Shown piece by piece: positions 24,113 through 31,748 of a stretch of 35,631 bases of DNA. Below the pieces are notes generated by a model. The model was given only the letters and a program-made list of their open reading frames with translations, searched no databases and had not been told where the DNA came from. Made by a program: the position numbers and the translations under genes. Numbering within the stretch: position 1 is the stretch's first letter; the number at the start of each line of letters is the position of its first letter. The stretch is taken from the NCBI GenBank assembly GCA_003151275.1, contig PLXC01000093.1, forward strand, positions 1-35,631. Reading direction: 5' to 3'. Source of the stretch: Candidatus Melainabacteria bacterium. GTDB taxonomy: Bacteria > Cyanobacteriota > Vampirovibrionia > Obscuribacterales > Obscuribacteraceae.

Positions 24113-24161
24113 ACAAAAAACAAATGACCGCAAGCACCATCAGTCGGGTAAGCTTGCGGTC
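24113..24161 (-). terminator. Rho-independent attenuator terminator of the trp operon
   Basis: Reading the minus strand, GACCGCAAGC (24161-24152), a 16-base loop and GCTTGCGGTC (24135-24126) form a perfect 10-bp stem, extendable by one T-A pair, followed by ATTTGTTTTTTG. It lies between the leader peptide and trpE with only 16 bases from its T-run to the trpE start. Confidence 0.92.
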
Positions 24162-24214
24162 AATGAATTCGGTTTGGTGTTCGAAAAGGACTACCAACCC
24201 GGCATGAGCTTACC
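24147..24214 (-). promoter_or_regulatory. Antiterminator pairing segments of the trp attenuator
   Basis: On the minus strand GGTAAGCT (24214-24207, within leader codons 22-24) is the exact complement of AGCTTACC (24154-24147), which overlaps the left arm and loop of the terminator. Three more pairs (TGC/GCA) can form past a two-base bulge. A ribosome stalled at Trp codons 14, 15 or 17 would leave this segment free and block terminator formation; one reaching the stop codon would cover it. Confidence 0.8.
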
Positions 24215-24277
24215 TGGCTGTTGCGACCAGCGCCACCAACCTTCAAAGCCAAACAGGATTGTATCGAGATGAACCAT
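24191..24277 (-). CDS. trpL: trp operon leader peptide (28 aa, four Trp codons)
   Basis: ATG 24277 to TAG 24191 encodes a 28-residue peptide with Trp at positions 14, 15, 17 and 28 (central part EGWWRWSQQ, ending MPGW). Such Trp density right before a terminator and trpE is diagnostic of ribosome-mediated attenuation. The Shine-Dalgarno is weak (purine run GAAAAA directly before ATG). Confidence 0.88.
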   Translation of the reverse strand: MVHLDTILFGFEGWWRWSQQPGKLMPGW

Positions 24278-24320
24278 TTTTTCGGGCGCGCTGCTTTTCG
24301 GTTTCTACCAGTAATTTGCA

Positions 24321-24362
24321 ATGTTAGCACAAGGCGCTATATTGGCAAGTTGATTTCAACTT
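24321..24362 (-). promoter_or_regulatory. Putative trp promoter with adjacent palindrome
   Basis: On the minus strand TTGCCA (24348-24343) and TAACAT (24326-24321) with a 16-base spacer would start transcription about 35-40 bases before the leader ATG. A perfect palindrome, AAGTTGATTTCAACTT (24347-24362), overlaps the upstream edge of the -35 and could be an operator. Assigned by eye. The remaining sequence up to 24600 shows no gene. Confidence 0.45.
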
Positions 24363-24626
24363 TTGCAAAGTTATTTCCCTCGACGCTACACGTGAATGCG
24401 ATTTCTTAAATCTCTTACGTGCCTTGCTGGCAAGATGATTGCTGAAAGCGCTCTGAGCTGGAGCCATGATTCCCCAGTCATATTGACGCCATGCTAGAAG
24501 GTGGCGGACTCCAAACGAAGATGTCGTGCCTGAGAAACATTTGTTATTCGAGCGAAGCTTACGCGGCTTTCAAGCAGTGCGGGTCTCCCATGTGCTTCTA
24601 TAGTCGCTATGGTAGGCAAAAATATT

Positions 24627-25190
24627 ATGGTGGCACTTAGCCTTTGGGCGATCGTCAGTCAATCTTATGCTTTCGGTGCAGAATTCGGAAGCGATGCTCT
24701 TTCGGTCGGCGACAAAACTGCTATGAGTGAAAATGTTCCTCGAACTGACACTGAGCTATTGAACACTCTGTGGACAGCTGTGCTCGACAGGGATGCGGGT
24801 TTCCAAAAGATGCTTAAGGAGTCTGATCCGCATGAGTTAGAGCAGATCAAAAAGCTATCGTCGCTTAATGTGTTATTGGAAGGACGCCGCGAAGAGTTAC
24901 GCCCTATTGACTCTCTATTTCATTCGCCAAATTGTCAGCTATTGGGAAAACGGCTGCACCAAAAGTCCGACCGACTTTATAGGGCTCGTAACGACGCTCA
25001 CGCCTGTCGATTAAGCCTCTGCGATATGGCTGGTGAAGACACAGTGGCGAAACTGGACAAAGGACTTAAGTTCAACACTGGATTTCTTGATTCAATGGAC
25101 GGACTCAAAGCTGTTGACCAATTTCTCCATGGTGATCGGAAAGTCCTGAGAGGTTACATGCAGCCACTTTGGCTGATTCACCAAGCTTAA
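24627..25190 (+). CDS. Small secreted protein of unknown function
   Basis: A protein of 187 residues from ATG 24627; an in-frame ATG at 24609 is also possible. The N-terminus (MVALSLWAIVSQSYAFGA) is a signal peptide. The mature protein is helical and charged, with three Cys (NCQLLG, HACRLSLCD). No domain recognised. It is divergent from the trp operon. Confidence 0.6.
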   Translation: MVALSLWAIVSQSYAFGAEFGSDALSVGDKTAMSENVPRTDTELLNTLWTAVLDRDAGFQKMLKESDPHELEQIKKLSSLNVLLEGRREELRPIDSLFHSPNCQLLGKRLHQKSDRLYRARNDAHACRLSLCDMAGEDTVAKLDKGLKFNTGFLDSMDGLKAVDQFLHGDRKVLRGYMQPLWLIHQA

Positions 25191-25601
25191 GAGCGCGTGT
25201 AGCCATTTTCAGAGCATGGTGAAACTATTCAACGCCATGCTGGGAGTGCCGCCTATCACTGCCGGTGGTGCCTATGCATTTCAATCAATTAGGACTCACG
25301 GCATGTTGGTTGCAGTTACCGCGGCCCCACCTCTCGCGCGATTAAACCGGAGTAAGTGCCGATCTTTGCGACTTGGCTTCAACTCCGTTTGGATGGGGGA
25401 GCACCCCACTCGGTGCAAAAATGCAGCCTTGTCGGCGATTTCAGGTAAGCGCATAATGCGTGAACAAAAATTCATCCACGCATACTCATCTGCGACCTGA
25501 TCGCGGCCTCGTTGAGCAGTTTTGTGCTGCTCTCGCATGGGCTTCGCATCGCTTGCCGCGCGCTTTCGCATCCCTGATTTTTCCCAGAAGAGGTCTTGAT
25601 C
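25191..25601 (+). other. Intergenic region of about 410 bp, no gene supported
   Basis: Overlapping open frames exist on both strands (for example 25216-25500 plus and 25296-25571 minus), but both lack ribosome sites, are Arg/Ala-rich and contradict each other. AGAGG near 25589 serves the gene at 25602. No repeat or strong hairpin was noticed. Confidence 0.45.
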
Positions 25602-28454
25602 ATGAACACCGTAGAAAAACCTTCAGTCGATTTGGCATCGGATCATTGCTTGGCTGATGAAACTCCGGAGGACTTGCCGTTCACGGAAGCCAAAATCAGC
25701 GGATTTGATGGTGGCACTCGCCCAGTCATAAAAGAGCCATCACTCTACCTTTCAATCGCCGTCGTTTTCATCGCGACTTCCGTTTGTCTGAGCAAAACAC
25801 CGACAGTGTTCTGGCTATCGCTCGTCGTGATGACTGCGGTGGCAGGAATGCTTCATGTCATCGCAGAAAGGCTGCTGTTCCGAGGCAAGAAGGAGTTCGA
25901 CACTTTCGCCGCTCCATTCGAAGGTGTATTCGTTATCACGTTCGGATCTGTGCTTCCTGGTGTAGGACTGCTGGCGTACGGCATTTATTCATTGTCGACG
26001 GCGATTCATCCAAATGTTCTCGAAGAATTAGGAAAGATGGCTCTGCTTTTGGTCGTTCCGATCTTCAATTGGACAGTTTGGAAAGCGGTGAGAAAAGGCT
26101 ATCTCATTCGTCCACGCTTGACCGGTCTGATGAATGGGCTCGCGCTCGGACTTTCGGCCTCTTGGACGGCAATCTGGATCAGGTCCTTGTTCTTCGCGCA
26201 CGCTGATGCATCGTGCAAATTCGGCTGGATGCTACTACTTTGTACCTCACCTTTTTTGCTTTTCTCCGCCGCGTGCTTGAGCCTCGATCTCTGGCGCAAG
26301 ACAGAAGCGAGCATAGGCCGCATCACAACGACTTTCTCTGTTTTAGGAAGTCTGTTGTCACTTCTATTTGTATTCACACCGATGGCTCGTGCATTCTTTG
26401 TGCAATCTCTCATCACTGATGCGAGGCAGGGTTCTATCGCTGAACAAACGAGGGCTATCCCGCTCTTACGATCACTGGCAACGGATGAGGATTTGCAACC
26501 GTCAAAGCATCCGGTCAGCGGTTTTGCTTTGGCGGCGTTGTTAGTTCCTGATCGCGGGCTGGATGCTGGAACTGACGCCGACAGAAATCTCTACTTCAAA
26601 ATCACCGGCAAACCATATTTCGATGATGATCGCAAAGACATCATTGCATCGGAGACGGAGCAACTGCGAAACGTCGTCGGTCCCAAACTTCCAGGACTTT
26701 CTTTGGCCAAATCGCAAATCTCTGGAAGTATTGACGCTTCGACACTTTCCAGTTCCATTGATTGGACACTCACATTCCGCAATTCAAATTCGGCAACGCA
26801 GGAAGCACGCACTGAAATTGGACTACCAAAAGGAGCCGTGGTATCACGCGCGACACTATGGATCAATGGTGAACCCCACGACGGAGCATTCGCATCTACC
26901 GCAAAAGTTCAGGAAGCGTATCAAGCCGTAGTCACCCAGCAAAGAGATCCTTTGCTGGTCACCATGTCTACACCAGACCGCATTCTGGTTCAATGCTTTC
27001 CTGTACCCGCCAACGGTGGTGAATTAAAAATTCGCATTGGCTTCAAGGTGCCGCTCGAAACAACAAACGGCAAAGACTGTTCAATGCAACTACCAAAATT
27101 GTTAGTCAGCAATTTCGTCCAACCGAAGCGACACCGCATCAATCTCGCAACGCGGGACATGCCAGTGCAAAACATTGCCGGCATTGCGACGAAAAAGAAT
27201 GCCGATGGCTACAAGCTCACCGGCATTATCAAGACTCTCGATCGGACCATGACGATTAGCTCGGTGGTTGTCCAGAGAACCGCGCCGTATCGGGAGTTCG
27301 CAACGCCAGATTGTTACTCGAAAGGCAAGCGATTTATCGTTGAGCAGCTAAAAGAAGTGACAACACCTGCACCAAAACATCTTTTCGTGGTTATAGATTC
27401 ATCAGCATCGCTGAAGAGCTACGCCTCTCAAATTAAACAAGCTCTCTCAAGCATTCCTCCTAGCCTCAAGCCGATTGTTTACTTTGCTGCGGAGCCAGAC
27501 ACCGAAAATCGTAAGGAAATTGGGATAGCAGCAAAACCTCTGGAGCAAGCACAAACTGTAATTAAGTCAGAGGCATTTGTGGGTGGGCTAGATAATGGAC
27601 CGGCACTGCGAGAAGCTCTTGAGACCGCAGCCGAAGAAGCAGATAGCGCGGTTCTCTGGATTCATGGTCCACAGCCTTTGACTCAAAACTTATCGGAATC
27701 AACGGCGATAGATCTGGTGCACCACATTCGCCTGTACGACTTGCAAATCGCAAACGGACCAGACTCGATATTGCAAAGTATTCAGACGGAGGACGTTTCC
27801 AATCTGATTACTTGCGAAACCGTCTCTCACGAATCAGTTGTTGCGGACGTGAAAACTCTTGTCTCAGGTTGGGAGCATGGGACAAAGCGGCTGTCGATCC
27901 GCAGAACGGTGTCTATAAACCGCCCTGAGACGACGATAGTTTCCGATCAATTAGCTTCAGCGCAAGTGACCTGCTTGTGGGCGAAAGGAGAAGTTGCGAG
28001 ATTGCTTGAGAATGGACAGCCCAAACAAGCTCAAGAGCTTGCCACAAACTACCGTCTTGTCAGTCCAGTTACAGGAGCGGTCGTATTGGAGAACGCCAGA
28101 GACTATAAATCCATTTGGCTGAGCCCTGATGCCAATAAAGTCGAGCCAACCCAAATCTCGGGAGTAGGTGGGCTGGTTGGTGCTCCGGTCGATCCCCGGT
28201 ATGGACAGTCGAATGAGGTCGGTCAGATGGCCGACTTTGGCTACGACACCGCTCGTGATATTTCTCGCATGCTGACCGCGATCTCGCTACTCATCTCGAT
28301 ATTTGTAGCCAGATCTTTCCTCCGGGGCAGAAGATCGATAACTCGATCGGACGTCATCAAGGCAGTCGTTCTTGTCCTCGCAGTACCTTCGATTGTGCAC
28401 ATGATGGGCACGTTCATGATCAATAACTTTGGTGGTCTGGGTGGAGGATTGTAA
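25602..28454 (+). CDS. Large membrane protein with VIT and VWA-like domains
   Basis: A protein of about 950 residues. After a ~45-residue cytosolic start come several transmembrane helices within ~residues 48-290 (for example SLYLSIAVVFIATSVCL and VLGSLLSLLFVFTPM). A VIT domain follows, with the signature AKVQEAYQAVVTQQRDPLLV and ILVQCFPVPANGGELKIRIGF. A VWA-like domain with HLFVVIDSSAS keeps DxSxS of the MIDAS. Late on, YRLVSPVTGAVVLE is typical of VIT/VWA proteins, and two C-terminal helices end in a Gly-rich tail (GGLGGGL). The layout resembles MSEP-CTERM-type proteins. ATG 25602 is preferred (AGAGG upstream) over TTG 25596. Probably a surface or stress-related membrane protein. Confidence 0.78.
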   Translation: MNTVEKPSVDLASDHCLADETPEDLPFTEAKISGFDGGTRPVIKEPSLYLSIAVVFIATSVCLSKTPTVFWLSLVVMTAVAGMLHVIAERLLFRGKKEFDTFAAPFEGVFVITFGSVLPGVGLLAYGIYSLSTAIHPNVLEELGKMALLLVVPIFNWTVWKAVRKGYLIRPRLTGLMNGLALGLSASWTAIWIRSLFFAHADASCKFGWMLLLCTSPFLLFSAACLSLDLWRKTEASIGRITTTFSVLGSLLSLLFVFTPMARAFFVQSLITDARQGSIAEQTRAIPLLRSLATDEDLQPSKHPVSGFALAALLVPDRGLDAGTDADRNLYFKITGKPYFDDDRKDIIASETEQLRNVVGPKLPGLSLAKSQISGSIDASTLSSSIDWTLTFRNSNSATQEARTEIGLPKGAVVSRATLWINGEPHDGAFASTAKVQEAYQAVVTQQRDPLLVTMSTPDRILVQCFPVPANGGELKIRIGFKVPLETTNGKDCSMQLPKLLVSNFVQPKRHRINLATRDMPVQNIAGIATKKNADGYKLTGIIKTLDRTMTISSVVVQRTAPYREFATPDCYSKGKRFIVEQLKEVTTPAPKHLFVVIDSSASLKSYASQIKQALSSIPPSLKPIVYFAAEPDTENRKEIGIAAKPLEQAQTVIKSEAFVGGLDNGPALREALETAAEEADSAVLWIHGPQPLTQNLSESTAIDLVHHIRLYDLQIANGPDSILQSIQTEDVSNLITCETVSHESVVADVKTLVSGWEHGTKRLSIRRTVSINRPETTIVSDQLASAQVTCLWAKGEVARLLENGQPKQAQELATNYRLVSPVTGAVVLENARDYKSIWLSPDANKVEPTQISGVGGLVGAPVDPRYGQSNEVGQMADFGYDTARDISRMLTAISLLISIFVARSFLRGRRSITRSDVIKAVVLVLAVPSIVHMMGTFMINNFGGLGGGL

Positions 28455-28494
28455 TAGGTCGCCATGACACCGAAAAAGTAACCCGGCAACGGCA

Positions 28495-28866
28495 TGCGCT
28501 TGCAATTTCCTCGGTAGTCAGACCACACGTTTATCGCAGCGTAAGTGCGATTTGCGCGTTGGGCGACAATGCCGGGTGACAGCATGTGAAGATCAGCCGA
28601 AGATGATCATCCTTGAAAGTCTCTTCATCAAAATCTTCAATTTCGATGGTGCTTAACGCAAGCATGCTCCCGTGTTCTGCAACGGTTTTATCAAAGCGAG
28701 CGCGCCTGCCTATTGCGTCAATAGCTTTAAAACGCGCCGTCGATACAATCCACGCCCGCGGATTACCTGGAATTCCGTCGCGGCACCATTCTTGACGAAC
28801 TGCAAGTTTGCATTCGCATAACAAAACAGTATTGGTAGCCGCTCGTTCAGTTATAAAACGACACAA
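28495..28866 (-). pseudogene. Decayed ECF RNA polymerase sigma factor (SigJ/DUF6596-type)
   Basis: The open part (28866-28531) keeps clear sigma-factor blocks: WCRDGIPGNPRAWIVSTARFKAIDAI (region 2 end) and DDHLRLIFTCCHPALSPNAQIALTLR, the hallmark of this ECF subgroup. A TAA at 28533-28531 interrupts, but the same frame continues with TCGLTTEEIASA, exactly the expected next motif (GLTTEEIA), before homology is lost. Most of region 2 at the N-terminus and the downstream C-terminal half are missing. A premature stop plus two truncated ends mark it as a pseudogene; read-through is less likely. Confidence 0.8.
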
Positions 28867-28968
28867 CTAAGGGGTGTTAAGCGGAACTAGTTTTCTGCTC
28901 TTCACGTCTGTCTCGGCACTAAGAAATTACAAGCAAGGCTCATTTGGAGCTAGAAAGGAGACATCATT

Positions 28969-29502
28969 ATGCAATTGAGTAAAGCAATTGCTGGCATTTT
29001 GGCGGCGATAACATTGGTACCACTTATGGTGCCTTCAGCAAGCGCCAGTTATGTCTGCAAGAAAAAAGTTTTCAGAACGAGCCACCGTTCTTATCCGAGA
29101 AGCAGAACAATTACGAGGACAAGAACTGTATACAGGACATCCTTCATTCCGATGACTCACACCGTGTTTAGGACACAGTACATTCCAATGAGAGAAACCG
29201 TATTTAGTTCTAACATTGTTCCAGTACCGGCTTTAACTCAAAGAATTATTGTTCCTCAGCTGAATGATACGCGCACAGTAGTGACCCGCACCACTAGAAC
29301 AGAGCAATTCATGCCGATCACACAGCTTCCTGAGCAAACAATTGTAAGAACAACTGGGATAATCGCACCAACCACCACAACGCGAATAATCACCACCACT
29401 CCCGATCTGTTTGATGATTCAGATGTAACACGTCGAGTGATTATAAAAGATGGCAGAGATCACATCCGCTTGGGCTCACGTGATCGAGTAATCTGGTATT
29501 AA
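28969..29502 (+). CDS. Secreted Thr/Arg-rich repeat protein
   Basis: A 177-residue protein with a signal peptide (MQLSKAIAGILAAITLVPLMVPSASA). The mature part is Arg/Thr-rich with 12-residue units: TVYRTSFIPMTH, TVFRTQYIPMRE, TVF. A second Thr-rich section (VVTRTTRTEQFMPI, TTTTRIITTTPDLF) and a charged end (KDGRDHIRLGSRDRVIWY) follow. A strong Shine-Dalgarno (AAAGGAGA) lies nine bases upstream. Likely extracytoplasmic and basic; function unknown. Confidence 0.75.
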   Translation: MQLSKAIAGILAAITLVPLMVPSASASYVCKKKVFRTSHRSYPRSRTITRTRTVYRTSFIPMTHTVFRTQYIPMRETVFSSNIVPVPALTQRIIVPQLNDTRTVVTRTTRTEQFMPITQLPEQTIVRTTGIIAPTTTTRIITTTPDLFDDSDVTRRVIIKDGRDHIRLGSRDRVIWY

Positions 29503-29526
29503 TGCTAACCGCTCAATCCTCACAAA

Positions 29527-29555
29527 GGGACGCAGCTAACAAGTGCGTCTCTTTC
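29527..29555. terminator. Rho-independent-like terminator between convergent genes
   Basis: GACGCA (29529-29534) and TGCGTC (29544-29549), with one or two extra G-T/A-T pairs, followed by TCTTTC. It lies 27 bases after the stop of the secreted repeat protein and faces the convergent gene ending at 29582. Confidence 0.6.
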
Positions 29556-29581
29556 AATTGGAACGACAGCGAAAAGCCGCA

Positions 29582-31210
29582 CTAGAATTTCATGGTGAGC
29601 AAGTAGTAGTCGGTCTCTGAATATCGCGAGAGCGGCCCTCTGCCTACATTAGGAGGTTTGAATTTGATCGCGGACTGAAGGTTGAGTCCATTTTCAGTTA
29701 GCCATTGCTCAACGAGAGGCGTTTGCGATTCTCTTATAGGGTAGACTCTGCCGAAGCCGCCTGGTTTCACGACGCGCCTAATTTCAGATAAGAACGTACC
29801 GACTTGACTTTCTTTCTTTGCCCAGTAGGGAATTGAGAACATTGCGTAGGCTGCGTCGACTGAATGATCAGGAAAAGGTAGAGCCTCACCATTTGCGGCC
29901 AATGTCATTGATTGTGCTTCGTTGCGCCCTTTCAGGCGATATGATCGGTCCATAGAGTAATTGATTCGACTGAGATCCTCCTCTTCCTTAAGAGCCAGCC
30001 CCGGGTCGATCGAAAAAATGCGACTGGTCAATCCAGCCTTTTGCGCGTCCCGTGCCAATTCTTGTTGAGCGCCCGCGCCTATGTCCAAAATGCGATGTTC
30101 AGAAGAGGAGAGTTCGTTTGCAGGAATTTCCAGCTTTTCTGTGTAGTCTTGGAGTCCACGTTTGGTCATGTTCGACAGCTTACTAGCGACATGTTCGAAC
30201 GGCTTGATTTTTGTCATTCCAAGATGAAAACCTTTTAGCGGCTCCATCTTCGACAGTAAATCGGTGTCGCCTGCTCCCCGAAAGATTGCTGCATCCGATG
30301 GAAGTACCTGGTTATTGATCGTCTGGATGTCGACGTGATGGAAAGTTACTTGCTCACCCACCTCATCAACTTCAAAGACATTGGCACTACCGGGAAGCAT
30401 TTTAAATCGACTGTTCGGAGATAGCGTTCCCAACCGAGCGCTGACCAATTCAGGTTGCGCGCGTGACTGCCAATTACCTCCAACCTCTACGCTTTCGCCG
30501 CCACTATCACTAATGACGTCCAACAGTGCGGATTTCAACTTCGCAGCAGCGTCCGCCAATTCCCTTGCGATCGGAAGCCGATCCGCAACTGAACTCAGTT
30601 GCGTAATGCCATCATCAAACCTACCTATGTGCTCTGGATGTATATGACCACTGTTTAGTTGTCTCAATGCCTCTAGCATTCTCGAGCTGAATGGAGATGG
30701 CAGACCGTCCCCTAACTCTGCAAATGCACCTACTTTTCCATCAGCATCCCACCAACGTTTAGTTAGTGCTTGTGCATCGTTAACGACGGACACGAGGTTT
30801 TGATCGGACAGCGCACCTTTGGCCGGCGTAGGTATACCCGTCAACAAATCTCCCCTAAGCTGTGGTATCGCCGCTGGTTCGGTAACGGCTGTTACTGACG
30901 TTTTTAGCTGCGCACCTTCATGTATTGAGCTGCCGGAAGAACTAATGAGATTGCTGGTTTCGCTTAGTGGAACGGATGGAATCAGCGCCTCTGTGCCCGC
31001 CGATTTTGTTGCCAGCGTTTCTCCTGCTCCGAACAACTCTTTTGCACACGGCCAGATCTCTCCAAGTTTGCCTCTGAAGGCGACGCCTCCTGCAACTGCT
31101 AACCCGATCCCCACCGCTGAGTCCAAAAATGGATGGGTGTGAACCTGCTCCTTGGCGCATTCATAAGCGTTTGTTGCCATATCGCCTAAAAACCTCGGAA
31201 CGTCTGTCAT
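29582..31210 (-). CDS. Large protein with C-terminal SAM-dependent methyltransferase domain
   Basis: A 542-residue protein. Residues ~25-48 include a weakly hydrophobic Gly/Ala stretch (SAVGIGLAVAGGVAF), followed by ~300 residues with no recognised domain: Ser-rich, then helical, then a WQSRAQPELVSARLG section. From ~370 a class I methyltransferase appears: motif I ILDIGAGAQQELA (374-386), an acidic end of strand 2 (IFSIDPG), PFPDHSVDAAYAMFS and EIRRVVKPGGFGRVYP. The substrate cannot be told. GGAG eight bases upstream supports ATG 31210. The arrangement recalls large multi-part proteins in which a variable enzymatic C-terminus sits on a long leader; that is inference. Confidence 0.8.
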   Translation of the reverse strand: MTDVPRFLGDMATNAYECAKEQVHTHPFLDSAVGIGLAVAGGVAFRGKLGEIWPCAKELFGAGETLATKSAGTEALIPSVPLSETSNLISSSGSSIHEGAQLKTSVTAVTEPAAIPQLRGDLLTGIPTPAKGALSDQNLVSVVNDAQALTKRWWDADGKVGAFAELGDGLPSPFSSRMLEALRQLNSGHIHPEHIGRFDDGITQLSSVADRLPIARELADAAAKLKSALLDVISDSGGESVEVGGNWQSRAQPELVSARLGTLSPNSRFKMLPGSANVFEVDEVGEQVTFHHVDIQTINNQVLPSDAAIFRGAGDTDLLSKMEPLKGFHLGMTKIKPFEHVASKLSNMTKRGLQDYTEKLEIPANELSSSEHRILDIGAGAQQELARDAQKAGLTSRIFSIDPGLALKEEEDLSRINYSMDRSYRLKGRNEAQSMTLAANGEALPFPDHSVDAAYAMFSIPYWAKKESQVGTFLSEIRRVVKPGGFGRVYPIRESQTPLVEQWLTENGLNLQSAIKFKPPNVGRGPLSRYSETDYYLLTMKF

Positions 31211-31498
31211 ATTGGTGTCTCCGGTTCTCGCGCAAGCTGAATTCGACTCGGAGTTTTTCCTGCTCGAATGCCTCGATAGTATTGTTCAGCCGTGACAGAG
31301 TTATGGCAGTCGTATGGCTAATCGATGGCAGTGCCTGAAAGAAAGAGCATTATGAACTTCAGAACAGTGAGGAAATAATCCGACGCAGATAAGCGGACTG
31401 TCCGGCGCTGGCGAAAGCGGTGCGATTGGCGGCTCATTCTGGTAATGCAACCGCACTAATTAATGCTTTGACAGGATCATCTTCAACAATCTCAGCAG
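31211..31498. other. Intergenic stretch, no gene supported
   Basis: About 290 bp between the start of the methyltransferase gene (minus) and the gene fragment (plus). No ribosome site with a protein-like frame was seen. It probably carries the promoter of the minus-strand gene. Confidence 0.4.
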
Positions 31499-31711
31499 CA
31501 TCCAGATGGCACCATGCAATTGGACAACATGCAGAATAGACCGATTACTGGCACCACTGACTGGCAGAGATATGAATGTGTCATGGATGTGCCCGCGGCT
31601 ACCAGCAACATTTATTTTGGACTTGTTCTTCAAAGCAGCGGAAAAGCCTGGATCGACGACGCAACAATCGAAGAAGTTGGGAAAAACGTGGTTGTAACCT
31701 ATCCATACTAG
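31499..31711 (+). pseudogene. Gene fragment: C-terminal effector/ligand-binding-like beta domain
   Basis: The frame reads HPDGTMQLDNMQNRPITGTTDW, then YECVMDVPAATSNIYFGLVLQ and GKAWIDDATIEEVG. I recognise this pattern (DNMQxRPIxGTxDWxxYExVLDVP...GxVWxDD) as the end of a domain found at the C-terminus of several bacterial regulators and enzymes. Only the last ~65 residues exist; a TGA at 31469-31471 closes the frame upstream, and no promoter-proximal part is found. ATG 31514 has no ribosome site. Most likely a relic. Confidence 0.55.
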
Positions 31712-31748
31712 TCATGATATTCGAATAAAATCTTTGCAGAACCATGGG

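Noticed and set aside
25216..25571. Opposing open frames between the secreted protein and the VIT gene
   Set aside because: They overlap each other on opposite strands, lack ribosome sites and do not look like proteins; left as intergenic.
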